Shown: positions 33,609 through 43,082, counted from the stretch's first letter. The stretch: DNA of 64,000 nucleotides from Gillisia mitskevichiae (GCF_003634585.1 NZ_RBLG01000001.1:62001-126000), one strand, 5' to 3'. A program made the numbers and translations. The notes: generated from the sequence alone by a model not told the origin.

Positions 33609-34712
33609 TTAAAGTTTTTGCTCTATGAAAGTATCATTAAGCTTTTTAATAATAGCGCGTATATCTTCAATTTTTCGTGCTCCACCTTTATATTCTTGTA
33701 ACAACTGCGGTTGTTGCTCTAACAAATCTTCTATCATATTATCTGTAAGCTCAGTTATAATCCCTGTCTGAGTGTCTAATACAATACCTCGCAACTTAGT
33801 TGATGCCAAAGCTCCAATCATCCCGAAAGCTGCAGAAACATTTTTATTATCATATTGATCTTCAAAATATACATACCTCCCTAAAAATTTCGATTTTATA
33901 AAATATTCTGCTTGGGTAAATTTAAAAACATTTAGGTAGATACTTTCCCCGTCGGAATATCCATAAAGATTTTTAATTCGCTTTTTAGCATTTTGGTAGT
34001 ACACCATATAATGTTCGAATTTCTTAGTTTCAGCAATTAGTTTGGCATTATAGGCTATCGTGTCTTTAGGAGAGTTACTTACTAGATCATTAAAGCTATA
34101 ATACAATCCTTCTTTTAAGCCTTCAGAGAAATCTAATTTTCTTATACTTCTTTCAGTATTTGCAATTGGCAAGTCTTCCAATTTCTTCTGTACAGCCACT
34201 GCAGCAACTTCATTAATAACTTGGGTAATAGCTTCTAAAATTCTTTCATCGTGTTTACTGGAAACATCCAGACCTTTACCTTCTACTTTTGCAGCATAAT
34301 TTCCTAAGCTATATTGAATTCCATCTTCGGATTTTAAAAATTCAATTTCCACTTCACAGGTTCCCAACTCAGTCATAGTGGAAGTTCTTTCAGAAATATA
34401 AAGTTTATGTATAATCGCTGTAAATTCCTCTTTATTTTCTGAAGGAGGAAGCAATATATTAAATGTATTCTGTAAGTGTATTTCAAAATTTTCACTGAAG
34501 TTGGCAACTACTTGCTTATTAAAAGCACCCTTTTGAGTCACTCCAATACCATTTTTTGATACACGGCTATCGATTACTTCGGAAATATAAAAGCTCGAAA
34601 CCGAGAGTTTTTCCTTAGGCTGAAGCTTTACCGAATAAGCATCTTTTTGACATATCCCTTTAAAAGAGATTAATGAAAAGATTAAAAAGAAAATTATAGA
34701 AGTTGATTTCAT
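33609..34712 (-). CDS. exported protein of unknown function, 367 aa
   Basis: Signal peptide (MKSTSIIFFLIFSLISFKGICQ) then a two-part mature protein. The first half has 'FYISEVIDSRVSKNGIGVTQKGAFN' and 'CEVEIEFLKSEDGIQYSLGNYAAKVEGKGLDVS', reminiscent of a lipoprotein-like beta domain; the second half is helical with 'YLNVFKFTQAEYFIKSKFLGRYVYFEDQYDN'. No family recognised. Stands alone between two gaps. Confidence 0.75.
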   Translation of the reverse strand: MKSTSIIFFLIFSLISFKGICQKDAYSVKLQPKEKLSVSSFYISEVIDSRVSKNGIGVTQKGAFNKQVVANFSENFEIHLQNTFNILLPPSENKEEFTAIIHKLYISERTSTMTELGTCEVEIEFLKSEDGIQYSLGNYAAKVEGKGLDVSSKHDERILEAITQVINEVAAVAVQKKLEDLPIANTERSIRKLDFSEGLKEGLYYSFNDLVSNSPKDTIAYNAKLIAETKKFEHYMVYYQNAKKRIKNLYGYSDGESIYLNVFKFTQAEYFIKSKFLGRYVYFEDQYDNKNVSAAFGMIGALASTKLRGIVLDTQTGIITELTDNMIEDLLEQQPQLLQEYKGGARKIEDIRAIIKKLNDTFIEQKL

Positions 34713-34996
34713 AGTTATTTAAACATTAGTGTTTTACAGTTTAAACATACTTATAAATCTGATTCGTTTTTATTTTGTTTTGAAAATAATTTCCCTTTAA
34801 AATCAAGGCTTTTAGGAAGTTTTATTTAAAACCTTTACTGAAATTTATATCTAAAAAATCGCACCTCCATAAAATTCTCGATATTTTCATCTCTACATAA
34901 TCAGATTCACCTTTTTCCCGTTAAGTTGTAGTTCCTATTGATTTTAAGGTAAATTCAAAATAGATTAAATTAGCGATCCTATAATTTTTATAATTT

Positions 34997-35926
34997 ATGA
35001 TGTCCCAAACTCTATTGAAGAAAATAACATTTTTCAGCATTATTATATGTTTAGCTTCTTGTGCTAGTGTTTCAAAAACCGAATTTTCTCAGCAGTCTAA
35101 TAAACAACTAGCAAAGCATATTATCCTCATAGGTTCTGATGGTTTAGGGGCTTATGCTTTCGAAAAAGCTAAAATCCCAAATCTTAGAAAGATGATGAAT
35201 AATGGAAGTTATTCACTAAAAGCAAGAGCAGTTCTTCCTTCCTCAAGTGCTGTTAATTGGGCATCTATGCTTATGGGCTCAGGCCCCGAGTTGCACGGAT
35301 TTACAGAATGGGATAGTAGAGAACCCGAATTACCTTCAGCAACACTTGGGAAAAGCGGGATCTATCCTACTATTTTCAGTTTGGTAGATACTCAGCTTCC
35401 AAATGCGAAAAAAGGGGCTTCATATACTTGGGGCGGGATCCGGAATGTATTCGAAAGAAAATTAGTAGATATGGATTACAATGGTTCTACAGATGAAAAA
35501 ACCCTAGAGCATGCATTAGAATTTATTACTGAAGAAAAACCTGTGTTCACTTTTATTCATTTAGATGAACCAGATCATACTGGCCACAAACAAGGATTTG
35601 ATTCTAACGAATATTACGAAGCGGTAGAACATATGGACTCCTTAGTTGGTGAAATCTTATCTAGTTTAGAAGAAAATAAGCTGATGGATGAAACGTTAAT
35701 AATTTTCACTGCAGATCATGGTGGGAATAGAAAAAGTCATGGTGGTAAAACCTTGAAAGAGGTTGAAATTCCGTGGATAGCTTATGGTAAAGGAATTTCC
35801 AATCAAGGAAGAATAAATAGCACTATTGTTACTTACGATACTGGAGCTACCATTGCCTATTTGTTGGGTCTTCAGATCCCTGAATCTTGGAGAGGAAAGC
35901 CGGTTACAAATATTATAAAAAAATAA
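34997..35926 (+). CDS. alkaline-phosphatase-superfamily phosphodiesterase lipoprotein
   Basis: 309 residues, lipobox 'CLASCASVS', then the AP-superfamily metal and nucleophile sites: 'ILIGSDGLGAYAF' (first metal Asp), 'LPSSSAVNWASMLMG' (Ser/Thr nucleophile region), 'HLDEPDHTGHKQGFDS' and 'FTADHGGNRKSHGG' (metal His/Asp). Resembles type I phosphodiesterase/nucleotide pyrophosphatases. Probably acts on phosphate esters outside the cytoplasm. Confidence 0.88.
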   Translation: MMSQTLLKKITFFSIIICLASCASVSKTEFSQQSNKQLAKHIILIGSDGLGAYAFEKAKIPNLRKMMNNGSYSLKARAVLPSSSAVNWASMLMGSGPELHGFTEWDSREPELPSATLGKSGIYPTIFSLVDTQLPNAKKGASYTWGGIRNVFERKLVDMDYNGSTDEKTLEHALEFITEEKPVFTFIHLDEPDHTGHKQGFDSNEYYEAVEHMDSLVGEILSSLEENKLMDETLIIFTADHGGNRKSHGGKTLKEVEIPWIAYGKGISNQGRINSTIVTYDTGATIAYLLGLQIPESWRGKPVTNIIKK

Positions 35927-36056
35927 TACTTAACTCATTACTACTCATTTGCATCTATTTATTTTAATTTAGGAGAAATAACTTTTCAAAAACTTCCTTG
36001 CCTCCTATTAGCAATCGTTATTGCTAGTAAAGTTTTATGAAGTAAAATTAAATAAG

Positions 36057-37538
36057 ATGCATACCAAACGTGAGACTCCCATTGAGCTATCTAAAGAGGA
36101 ATTTAAAAAAGTAGGCTATCAATTAATCGATAACATTTCAGAATTTTTAGAAACTATCGATAAAAGACCAGTTACAAAAGGGGAAACGCCTAAGCACTTA
36201 CAAGAACTATTAGGAACAGCAAGACTTCCTGAAAATGGAACTTCTGCAGAAGAGTTAATGGCAAGCACCACTCAACTTTTATTAGACCACTCTCTATTTA
36301 ATGGGCATCCTAAATTCTTAGGATATATTACCTCATCTGCTGCACCTGTTGGGATCTTGGCCGATCTTTTAGCTTCCTCATTAAATCAAAATGTCGGTGC
36401 TCAAATTCTTAGTCCTATTGCTACAGAAATTGAAAAACAAACAGTAAAATGGCTGGCAGAATTTATTGGAGTTTCTTCAGAATATTCTGGAATTTTGGTT
36501 AGTGGTGGAAATATGGCCAATTTCACCGGGTTTCTTGCTGGGCGTACCGCAAAGGCTCCAAAAAATATCAAGGAAGAGGGAATGTTTGGAAGTGATAAAT
36601 TAAAAATTTACTGTTCTAAAACCACACATACTTGGGTAGAAAAAGCGGCTATTTTATTCGGCTTAGGCTCTAAATCTGTACGGTGGATAGCCACAACAGA
36701 GAAGAACAAAATGGACAATAAAATACTAGAAAAGACCATTGAAGAAGACCTCATTGCAGGATATAAACCTATAATGATAATAGGAACTGCCGGTGATGTG
36801 AGCACAGGCGTTGTAGACCATTTGGATGGAATTGCAGAATTATGTAAAAAACACGATCTATGGTTTCATGTAGATGGCGCTTATGGTGTCCCGGCAGCTG
36901 TTATTCCAGATCTTAAGCCTATATTTAATGGCCTGCAGGAAGCAGATTCCATCGCATTAGATCCACATAAATGGCTGTATAGTCCCTTAGAAGCTGGATG
37001 CACTTTGGTTAAAAATCCGCAACATTTAATAGACACCTTTAGCTCACACCCCGAATATTATAATTTCGGTAAGGACGAAGTTGGATCTGCTACAAATTTC
37101 TACGAATATGGACTTCAAAATTCCAGAGGATTTAGAGCTCTGAAAGTTTGGCTTGTCTTACAGCAAATAGGACGCAGCGGTTACGAAAAAATGATCCAAC
37201 AGGATATTCATCTGTCCGAATTGTTCTATGAATTAGCTAACAAAAACAGAGAATTAGAAGCTGTTACCCAAAATTTAAGCATTACTACGCTAAGATATAT
37301 TCCTTTGGAATTAGATATTCCAATAGAACCCCTATATCTAAATACTCTTAACGAAGCACTGCTGGATGAGCTTCAAAAAGGAGGGGAGGTATTTCTTTCT
37401 AACGCTATCGTTCATGACAAGTACTGTTTACGTGCTTGTATTGTTAACTTTAGAACTTCAGAAAAGGATATAGAAGAAATTATAACTATAATAACAAGAG
37501 AAGGCAAAAAGATGCATCATAAACTAAAGAATATTTAG
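36057..37538 (+). CDS. group II pyridoxal-dependent decarboxylase
   Basis: The ATG at 36057 is preferred to a TTG at 36021, which would add a leader without support. 493 residues: N-terminal 'TPKHLQELLG', PLP site 'GILVSGGNMANF', 'WFHVDGAYGVPA', Schiff-base Lys305 in 'LDPHKWLYSPLEAG', and C-terminal 'LRACIVNFRTSE'. The family includes aromatic amino acid, tyrosine and tryptophan decarboxylases; the substrate here is not clear. Monocistronic or leads the small GyrI-like gene. Confidence 0.9.
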   Translation: MHTKRETPIELSKEEFKKVGYQLIDNISEFLETIDKRPVTKGETPKHLQELLGTARLPENGTSAEELMASTTQLLLDHSLFNGHPKFLGYITSSAAPVGILADLLASSLNQNVGAQILSPIATEIEKQTVKWLAEFIGVSSEYSGILVSGGNMANFTGFLAGRTAKAPKNIKEEGMFGSDKLKIYCSKTTHTWVEKAAILFGLGSKSVRWIATTEKNKMDNKILEKTIEEDLIAGYKPIMIIGTAGDVSTGVVDHLDGIAELCKKHDLWFHVDGAYGVPAAVIPDLKPIFNGLQEADSIALDPHKWLYSPLEAGCTLVKNPQHLIDTFSSHPEYYNFGKDEVGSATNFYEYGLQNSRGFRALKVWLVLQQIGRSGYEKMIQQDIHLSELFYELANKNRELEAVTQNLSITTLRYIPLELDIPIEPLYLNTLNEALLDELQKGGEVFLSNAIVHDKYCLRACIVNFRTSEKDIEEIITIITREGKKMHHKLKNI

Positions 37539-37584
37539 CCTATTGAGGTTCTTTAAATACTTCCAAATAACATTAATATATTAA

Positions 37585-38070
37585 ATGATACATGCCCGAA
37601 TTGAGAACATTTCAGAAATAAAACTAGTTGGTAAAAAAATAAACATGTCGTTTTCCAACATCCAGACACCAAAGCTTTGGAAAAGTTTTATGCCGAAGAA
37701 ATCACAAATAGCAAATACTTTAAATGATAACCTCTTTTCTGTAGAGGTATATAGCTCTTCAACATTTTTTGAAACCTTCGAACCTACAACAGAATTCGAA
37801 AAATGGGCTACAGTTGAAGTTTCGGACTTCAAAGCCATCCCTCCAGAAATGGAAACACTATGCATTCCTGCTGGAGAATATGCTGTATTCAATTATAAAG
37901 GATATGGCAGTAAAGCTTCGAATATATATAGAAGTATCATTCAAGATTGGTTCCCTAAGTCTGAATATCAATTAGATCATCGTCCGCATTTTGCTGTGAT
38001 GGGTGAAAAGTATAAAAATGAAGATCCGACCTCGGAAGAGGAGTTGTGGTTTCCAATCAAGGAAAAATAA
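37585..38070 (+). CDS. GyrI-like/effector-binding domain protein
   Basis: 161 residues of the AraC_E_bind/GyrI-like fold with 'LVGKKINMSFSN', 'TVEVSDFKAIPPEMETLCIPAGEYAVFNYKG' and 'YRSIIQDWFPKSEYQLDHRPHFAVMG', no DNA-binding head. Such proteins bind small molecules or act as hydrolases. Fifteen bases before the MBL gene, so probably co-transcribed. Confidence 0.85.
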   Translation: MIHARIENISEIKLVGKKINMSFSNIQTPKLWKSFMPKKSQIANTLNDNLFSVEVYSSSTFFETFEPTTEFEKWATVEVSDFKAIPPEMETLCIPAGEYAVFNYKGYGSKASNIYRSIIQDWFPKSEYQLDHRPHFAVMGEKYKNEDPTSEEELWFPIKEK

Positions 38071-38084
38071 ACTTAAATTTAAAA

Positions 38085-39056
38085 ATGAAATTATTACAAA
38101 CATTCTTCCTAAGCATTATACTTAGTTCCTCCTTCATTGCACAGGAAATAGAACTCAAGCCGCAGTTTCCTTCACAGCAGGAAAAGACCACTGAGATTTC
38201 TCTGGTTATCTTAGGAAATGTGCAAGATGCTGGGTTCCCTCATATAGCCTGTCAAAAAGATTGCTGTACGGCTCTTTTCGAAAATCCTGATAAAAGCAGA
38301 AAAGTTGTTTCCTTAGGTATTCTTGATCCATTAAATGACAAAAAATATCTTTTTGAAGCCACTCCAGATATCACGTCTCAATTAAAACTTTTTAAAAATT
38401 ATGCTTCGGAAAATTCTAAAGAAGTTCCAGATGGAATTTTCTTGACTCATGCGCATATTGGACATTACACTGGCTTGATGTATTTTGGAAAAGAAGCTAT
38501 GAATGCGTCAAATATTCCAGTTTATGCTATGCCTAAAATGAAAGTGTTTTTGGAGAGTAATGGTCCCTGGAGTCAGTTGATGGTTAATAAAAACATTCTA
38601 ATTCATGAATTAAACCATAAGAAAGAGCTTGTGTTAAGTAAAGATCTTAAAGTGATCCCATTTTTGGTACCTCATCGGGATGAATATTCCGAAACTGTAG
38701 GTTATAAGATCCTTGGCCCGAACAAGAAGGCACTTTTTATTCCGGATATCGATAAATGGGAGAAATGGGATACTGATATTATTAAAGAAATAGCAGACGT
38801 AGATTATGCTTTTCTTGATGCAACATTTTATGATGGAGCAGAGATCAATAATCGGGATATCTCCGAAATCCCACATCCTTTTATCATTGAAAGTATGAAG
38901 CGGTTTTCTGGTTTAAGTTCCGAAGAGAAGAACAAGATCTATTTTATTCATTTTAATCACACCAATCCAGCACTGGATCCTGAAAGTTCTCAAACTAAAA
39001 TTATTTTACAGAAGGGTTTCCATATTGCAAGGATCAATGAAACTTTTCAACTCTAA
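38085..39056 (+). CDS. PqqB-like MBL-fold metallohydrolase, exported
   Basis: The ATG at 38085 begins a signal peptide (MKLLQTFFLSIILSSSFIAQ). 323 residues. After 'LGNVQDAGFPHIACQKDCC' the metallo-beta-lactamase metal motif reads 'THAHIGHYTGL', that is HxHxGH instead of HxHxDH; later ligands include 'VPHRDEYS', 'FIPDIDKWEKW' (Asp), and 'HFNHTNP'. The Cys-rich N-terminal motif is shared with PqqB-like proteins, though PQQ genes are absent here. Function unknown. Confidence 0.85.
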   Translation: MKLLQTFFLSIILSSSFIAQEIELKPQFPSQQEKTTEISLVILGNVQDAGFPHIACQKDCCTALFENPDKSRKVVSLGILDPLNDKKYLFEATPDITSQLKLFKNYASENSKEVPDGIFLTHAHIGHYTGLMYFGKEAMNASNIPVYAMPKMKVFLESNGPWSQLMVNKNILIHELNHKKELVLSKDLKVIPFLVPHRDEYSETVGYKILGPNKKALFIPDIDKWEKWDTDIIKEIADVDYAFLDATFYDGAEINNRDISEIPHPFIIESMKRFSGLSSEEKNKIYFIHFNHTNPALDPESSQTKIILQKGFHIARINETFQL

Positions 39057-39069
39057 TAAAATCAAAGAC

Positions 39070-39549
39070 ATGAGTATTAAAACTATTAGAAAGTTCTTCA
39101 TTTTAATTATTGGTTCAATGTTCATTTCCTGCTCTACCGTTAAGCAACCAAAAGAATATGTTCCGGATAATGCTGAATTATACAAGGAAATAGTAGCAAT
39201 GGACACAGAGTTTTTTGCTGCTTATAATAGTTGTGACTTGAAAAAGCAAAATGAGTTTTATTCAGATTCAATTGAATTCTTTCATGATCAAGGTGGATTA
39301 ATGACCTCTAAAAAAGGGATTTTAGAAGCTACAGAAAAAAATATCTGCGGAAAGGTAACTAGACATTTGGTGCCTGGAAGTATTGAAGTGTATCCTATAA
39401 AAGATTTTGGAGCTATAGAATTTGGCGAGCATACTTTTAAAAACAATCAAGAAAGTTCGGACACAACTTCCCGAATAGGGAAATTTGTGATCTTCTGGCA
39501 GAAAAAGGAGTCCAAATGGGAGATCACTAAAGTGGTTAGCCTTCACTAA
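39070..39549 (+). CDS. SnoaL/NTF2-like (DUF4440-type) lipoprotein
   Basis: The ATG at 39070 leads to an SPII signal with lipobox 'MFISCSTVKQ'; an upstream start at 39025 would overlap the MBL gene. 159 residues, cone-shaped NTF2-like fold with 'EIVAMDTEFFAAYNSCDLKKQNEFYSDSIEFFHDQGG' and 'TSRIGKFVIFWQKKESKWEITKVVSLH'. A small-molecule binding or isomerase-like role is typical. Likely the last gene of a three-gene set starting at 37585. Confidence 0.85.
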   Translation: MSIKTIRKFFILIIGSMFISCSTVKQPKEYVPDNAELYKEIVAMDTEFFAAYNSCDLKKQNEFYSDSIEFFHDQGGLMTSKKGILEATEKNICGKVTRHLVPGSIEVYPIKDFGAIEFGEHTFKNNQESSDTTSRIGKFVIFWQKKESKWEITKVVSLH

Positions 39550-39672
39550 TTCGACATTTACTTTTGTTGAAAACATCTATTCAAACATTTATATTTTCTT
39601 TAATATTCCGCTGAATTGTAGTTTGCAATATTTTAGTAATTTTCATTCTCAATAAATCCCGAAAACTTTTAA

Positions 39673-40380
39673 ATGGAAATATTTCTGCACCCCGATGCGT
39701 GGATCGCACTACTTACTTTAACCTTTATGGAGATCGTTTTAGGGATAGACAATATCATTTTCATTTCTTTAGTAGCAGATAAACTACCCGAACATCAGCA
39801 AAAAAGAGCTCGAATTGGTGGGCTAGCTGCGGCATTAATAATGAGGGTTCTTTTACTTTTAAGTATTACCTGGATCATTGGACTTACCAAGCCAGTTTTA
39901 TCTTTAGGAGAATTTGAGTTAAGTTGGAGAGATCTTATTTTAATAAGTGGAGGAATATTTCTCTTGGTAAAAAGCACTTTGGAGATTCATCACAAGGTGG
40001 AAGGTCATGTTGAAGAACATACTGTTAAAAAAGCAAGTTCTTTTGGTTATGCAATTCTTCAAATAGTATTATTAGATATCATATTTTCATTCGATTCTAT
40101 CTTAACTGCCATCGGTTTAACCGAGCAAATATTACTAATGATCATTGCAGTAATGATCTCTATTGTGGTTATGATGATCTTCGCTAAAGCAGTTGGAGAT
40201 TTTGTTTCCAAACATCCTACCATACAGATCCTAGCTTTGTCTTTCCTTATTTTAATTGGAGTTATGCTTATAGTAGAAGGGGCACATTATCATGTTCCAA
40301 AAGGATATATCTATTTTGCAGTCTTCTTTTCTCTATCTATAGAGATGTTAAATATGAGATTTAGAAAGAAGAATACTTAA
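39673..40380 (+). CDS. TerC-family integral membrane protein
   Basis: 235 residues with about seven helices and the family acidic motifs 'MEIVLGIDNIIFISL' and 'LLDIIFSFDSILTAIGL'. Named after tellurite resistance, and several relatives export manganese to load secreted enzymes; function here is unproven. The gene stands alone, followed by a convergent minus-strand operon. Confidence 0.9.
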   Translation: MEIFLHPDAWIALLTLTFMEIVLGIDNIIFISLVADKLPEHQQKRARIGGLAAALIMRVLLLLSITWIIGLTKPVLSLGEFELSWRDLILISGGIFLLVKSTLEIHHKVEGHVEEHTVKKASSFGYAILQIVLLDIIFSFDSILTAIGLTEQILLMIIAVMISIVVMMIFAKAVGDFVSKHPTIQILALSFLILIGVMLIVEGAHYHVPKGYIYFAVFFSLSIEMLNMRFRKKNT

Positions 40381-40393
40381 GAATGCTGTATTA

Positions 40394-40969
40394 CTAGAAA
40401 ATTTCATAGTGGATCGGCTTAAAACTACCTCCATTACTATCTTCAGCAGAACAAGCTGTTAAGGCCACAATTAGATCCATTTGAGCTTCAAAAAGCACAT
40501 AATCTCCTGCTTTACTTAAAGGTGGCTCTACACTCAACTTTCCATCTGCTGCAAACTGCACATTCATAAAAATATTGAAAGCGGTAGGCACATCATCCGG
40601 TTGGATATTGAATTTTTCGAGATTGGTATATAAGTTCTCAAAACAACTTGGATGATATTCGGGATTGTTATACATGATCTGGAAAGTCTCCGGACTGCAT
40701 GGTGCTAAAAGAAAATCATTTCTCCCATTAGTATCTTCTAGGATCTCCATCATTTTTCTACTTCTATTACTCCATAGAAAATTTCCTTTCGTGATGAGAA
40801 TATTCTCTTCAAAATCTAAGGTTTTTCCTGAAGAGATCTTTTCTCGAGTATCTTCAGCATTAAAAAGAACCATATCACTCACCTGTTCTCCTTGAGGATC
40901 TACAACTTTTAATTTTTGCCCTTTCTTCAATGTAAAGGCAGCTCCCGTTTGTTTCTTAATAATTTCCAT
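40394..40969 (-). CDS. DUF1989 urea-carboxylase-associated family protein
   Basis: 191 residues of the DUF1989 family: 'FTLKKGQKLKVVDPQGEQVSDMVLFNAED', 'TKGNFLWSNRSRKMMEILEDTNGRNDFLLAPCS', 'CFENLYTNLEKFNI' and 'FNIFMNVQFAADGKLSVEPPLSKAGDYVLFEAQMDLIVALTACS'. Its start overlaps the end of the PaiB-like gene by 14 bases. Relatives are linked to urea or guanidine use; no such genes are nearby. Confidence 0.87.
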   Translation of the reverse strand: MEIIKKQTGAAFTLKKGQKLKVVDPQGEQVSDMVLFNAEDTREKISSGKTLDFEENILITKGNFLWSNRSRKMMEILEDTNGRNDFLLAPCSPETFQIMYNNPEYHPSCFENLYTNLEKFNIQPDDVPTAFNIFMNVQFAADGKLSVEPPLSKAGDYVLFEAQMDLIVALTACSAEDSNGGSFKPIHYEIF

Positions 40970-41573
40970 TATTCTCTTCTCTAATATTTTTACTCAATTC
41001 CTTACTCAAGGCATCGCCCTCATTTAAATTATGGATCACAGCATTTACATCTTCTTTTTTATAAGATTGATGTAATTTGGCTACTCCTTCAATTTTAAAA
41101 GGTTCTGCCCAAAACCCTGTGATCAATGGAAGATGATCTTCTAACATTTGCTTAGGTATATCTTTATAATACAATGGCTGCGTCTGATCTTTTTCAAACT
41201 CCTGTACTAAATTATCTAAAGAACTCACGAGCTCTTCTCGTGTCTGCAATTTTAATTTAACATTTACGTGAACTGCAGAGTAATCCCAAGTACTAATATC
41301 TTTTTCCTGATACCAAGAGGAGGAAATATATCCATGAGCTCCTTGAAAGATCATCAATGCCTCTGCATCATCTTTTAAATACTGAAGTTGTTCATTATGA
41401 TTAGCTATATGTGCATATAGCCTGAAGTTTTGAGAATTCCCCTCTATGAGCACTGGAATGTGTGTGGCCAATAAACGCTCCCCTTTCAAAATAAAACTTG
41501 CGAAAGGATGTTGTTTTATAAATTCGAATAAATACGCTGGATCTTGCTTCTTATATTTCTTGGGCTGATACAT
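40956..41573 (-). CDS. PaiB-like FMN-binding protein
   Basis: 205 residues with the FMN-binding split-barrel of PaiB: 'MYQPKKYKKQDP', 'FASFILKGERLLATHIPVLI', 'LYAHIANHNEQL', 'DAEALMIFQGAHGYISSSWY', 'DYSAVHVNVKLKL'. PaiB in Bacillus affects sporulation and protease expression; the biochemical role is unclear. In an operon with DUF1989 and YqcI/YcgG-type genes. Confidence 0.9.
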   Translation of the reverse strand: MYQPKKYKKQDPAYLFEFIKQHPFASFILKGERLLATHIPVLIEGNSQNFRLYAHIANHNEQLQYLKDDAEALMIFQGAHGYISSSWYQEKDISTWDYSAVHVNVKLKLQTREELVSSLDNLVQEFEKDQTQPLYYKDIPKQMLEDHLPLITGFWAEPFKIEGVAKLHQSYKKEDVNAVIHNLNEGDALSKELSKNIREENNGNY

Positions 41574-41576
41574 GAA

Positions 41577-42278
41577 TTACATTTTCCCTGAAAGAAACGG
41601 ACATTTCCATTCTTCTCCAACTTTTCTTCCACTGTATTGCTTTGCTTCACTACTCTCACCAAAATCCTCAAGCACCGGGTTTATATTTCCTTGTAGTTCT
41701 ACATCCCGTTCTCTAATTTTATCTCGTACAACTTCATAAGTGCCCATCTCTCTCAGCTTTTCGAACTGCCAGTGCAAATTGAAAGCGATCGCTGGATATG
41801 GAGTTTGCCTCGCCATTCTCGAACTGTTTGGATGTAAACCAACAATATAAAATGCTTTTCCTCCTAAACTGAAACTAAAATCTTTATTCGCAGGGTCATC
41901 ACTCACCGCAGGATCCCAAGATTCTGTATCTACTTCATGTAAAAAGTCTAACTGCTTCCAAAGTATATCTTCAAATTGTTTTTCAGTAAAGGATTCTCTT
42001 CCTTTAAATACAGCCATGAAAGTGAAGAATTCTTTGGATTCAAAATCATAATTAGAAATGTATTTTTTTAAATCTTTAAGAATTTTGATTGCTGTATTTT
42101 TAGATCCAAAGTTATCGTAGACATGAAAATCTACTTTATCCATACTAAAAACGGTCTGAGCCATAACGCAGGGATGATTTTGATTGATTATAAAATCTTC
42201 AAATTCGGCTTTAATCTTTTTAGTATCATCTAAACTTAAGCGCTCTGCATTAACTTTTTTTTCAACTACAGCTCTCAT
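41577..42278 (-). CDS. YqcI/YcgG-family protein
   Basis: 233 residues with the family signature 'NHPCVMAQTVFSMDKVDFHVYDNFGS', 'FTFMAVFKGRESFTEKQFEDILWKQLDFLHEVD', 'FSFSLGGKAFYIVGLHPNSSRMARQTPYPAIAFNLH' and a C-terminal 'GRKVGEEWKCPFL'. Relatives are linked to guanidine-like or nitrogen metabolism and some are haem-oxygenase-like, but the function is unsettled. First gene of the operon, preceded by a good promoter at 42305-42335. Confidence 0.88.
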   Translation of the reverse strand: MRAVVEKKVNAERLSLDDTKKIKAEFEDFIINQNHPCVMAQTVFSMDKVDFHVYDNFGSKNTAIKILKDLKKYISNYDFESKEFFTFMAVFKGRESFTEKQFEDILWKQLDFLHEVDTESWDPAVSDDPANKDFSFSLGGKAFYIVGLHPNSSRMARQTPYPAIAFNLHWQFEKLREMGTYEVVRDKIRERDVELQGNINPVLEDFGESSEAKQYSGRKVGEEWKCPFLSGKM

Positions 42279-42304
42279 TTTATTGAATTTTTGGTTGTAA
42301 AATG

Positions 42305-42335
42305 TAAATTTATATGCGAAAGGGTCATTATCAAA
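42305..42335 (-). promoter_or_regulatory. promoter of the YqcI/PaiB/DUF1989 operon
   Basis: On the minus strand TTTG (42332-42335), 19 bases, TAAATTTA (42305-42312), close to TAnnTTTG. The ATG lies 27 bases further on. Confidence 0.65.
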
Positions 42336-42382
42336 GGTGTTTAAGAAGAAATTAATCTAACTTTAAAAAAGATTAACATGCT

Positions 42383-42820
42383 ATGGAAATAATTAAAATA
42401 TTCATCGCTGGAGTGGTAGCAACTTCTCTGATGACTGCGTTTAGCTATATTGTTTCAGCAATAATTAACAAGCAGTTCAGAGAACCAGAACTACTTAATA
42501 TAATCCTTTCCAAATCTTCATTTTTCAGGTTAGAATTATCTAAAAAAAGTAGTGCTGGATGGATATTACATTATCTTATAGGCTGGCTATTTGTACTGAT
42601 ATTTGCATTGGTCTGGGATATAGAACTTATTCCAATATCTATAATTTCAGGTGCAATATTAGGTTTTGGAGCTGGAATTATTGGGGTGTTTGGGTGGAAG
42701 ATTTTCTTTGCCTTGAGTAGCGATCCGCCGAAAATAGCATGGAGCGAATACTACCTGCAATTAATTATTGCTCATATTATTTTTGGAATAAGTACTGCTG
42801 TAGTTTATATAGTTTGGTAG
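42383..42820 (+). CDS. membrane protein of unknown function, 145 aa
   Basis: Four hydrophobic helices (about 7-27, 53-72, 77-105, 122-143) with a short charged loop after the first. No family recognised. Divergent from the YqcI operon and convergent with the SemiSWEET gene, two bases apart. Confidence 0.7.
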   Translation: MEIIKIFIAGVVATSLMTAFSYIVSAIINKQFREPELLNIILSKSSFFRLELSKKSSAGWILHYLIGWLFVLIFALVWDIELIPISIISGAILGFGAGIIGVFGWKIFFALSSDPPKIAWSEYYLQLIIAHIIFGISTAVVYIVW

Positions 42821-42821
42821 A

Positions 42822-43082
42822 TCATTTTTCACGATAACGTAACATGAGAAAAAGCATCATTCCGTTCAAGGCTAAAGAAACTCCATTAGTTACAATTATT
42901 GGCATATCTTTTTGGGTAATTCCATAAACCACCCATAAAAAAACTCCTACTATTAAAATACTGAACATACCAGGGGAAATGTCCTCGACTTTTTTAGTTT
43001 GTAAAGCTTTTTTTATTTGCGGCACTACTGCAACAGTTGTACAAATTCCGGCCACTAAACCTAAAACATCTGTCCATTCCAT
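42822..43082 (-). CDS. SemiSWEET-type sugar transporter
   Basis: 86 residues and three helices, the half-size SWEET/PQ-loop unit: 'GICTTVAVVPQIKKALQTKKVEDIS' holds the PQ motif and 'GVFLWVVYGITQKDMPIIVTNGVSLALN' the conserved Asn-bearing third helix. Acts as a dimer to move sugars. Probably downstream in an operon with the DUF421 gene, nine bases away. Confidence 0.92.
   Translation of the reverse strand: MEWTDVLGLVAGICTTVAVVPQIKKALQTKKVEDISPGMFSILIVGVFLWVVYGITQKDMPIIVTNGVSLALNGMMLFLMLRYREK

Noticed and set aside
36021-36056. Longer start (TTG at 36021) for the PLP decarboxylase
   Set aside because: The ATG at 36057 fits the family N-terminus better; the extra twelve residues have no support.
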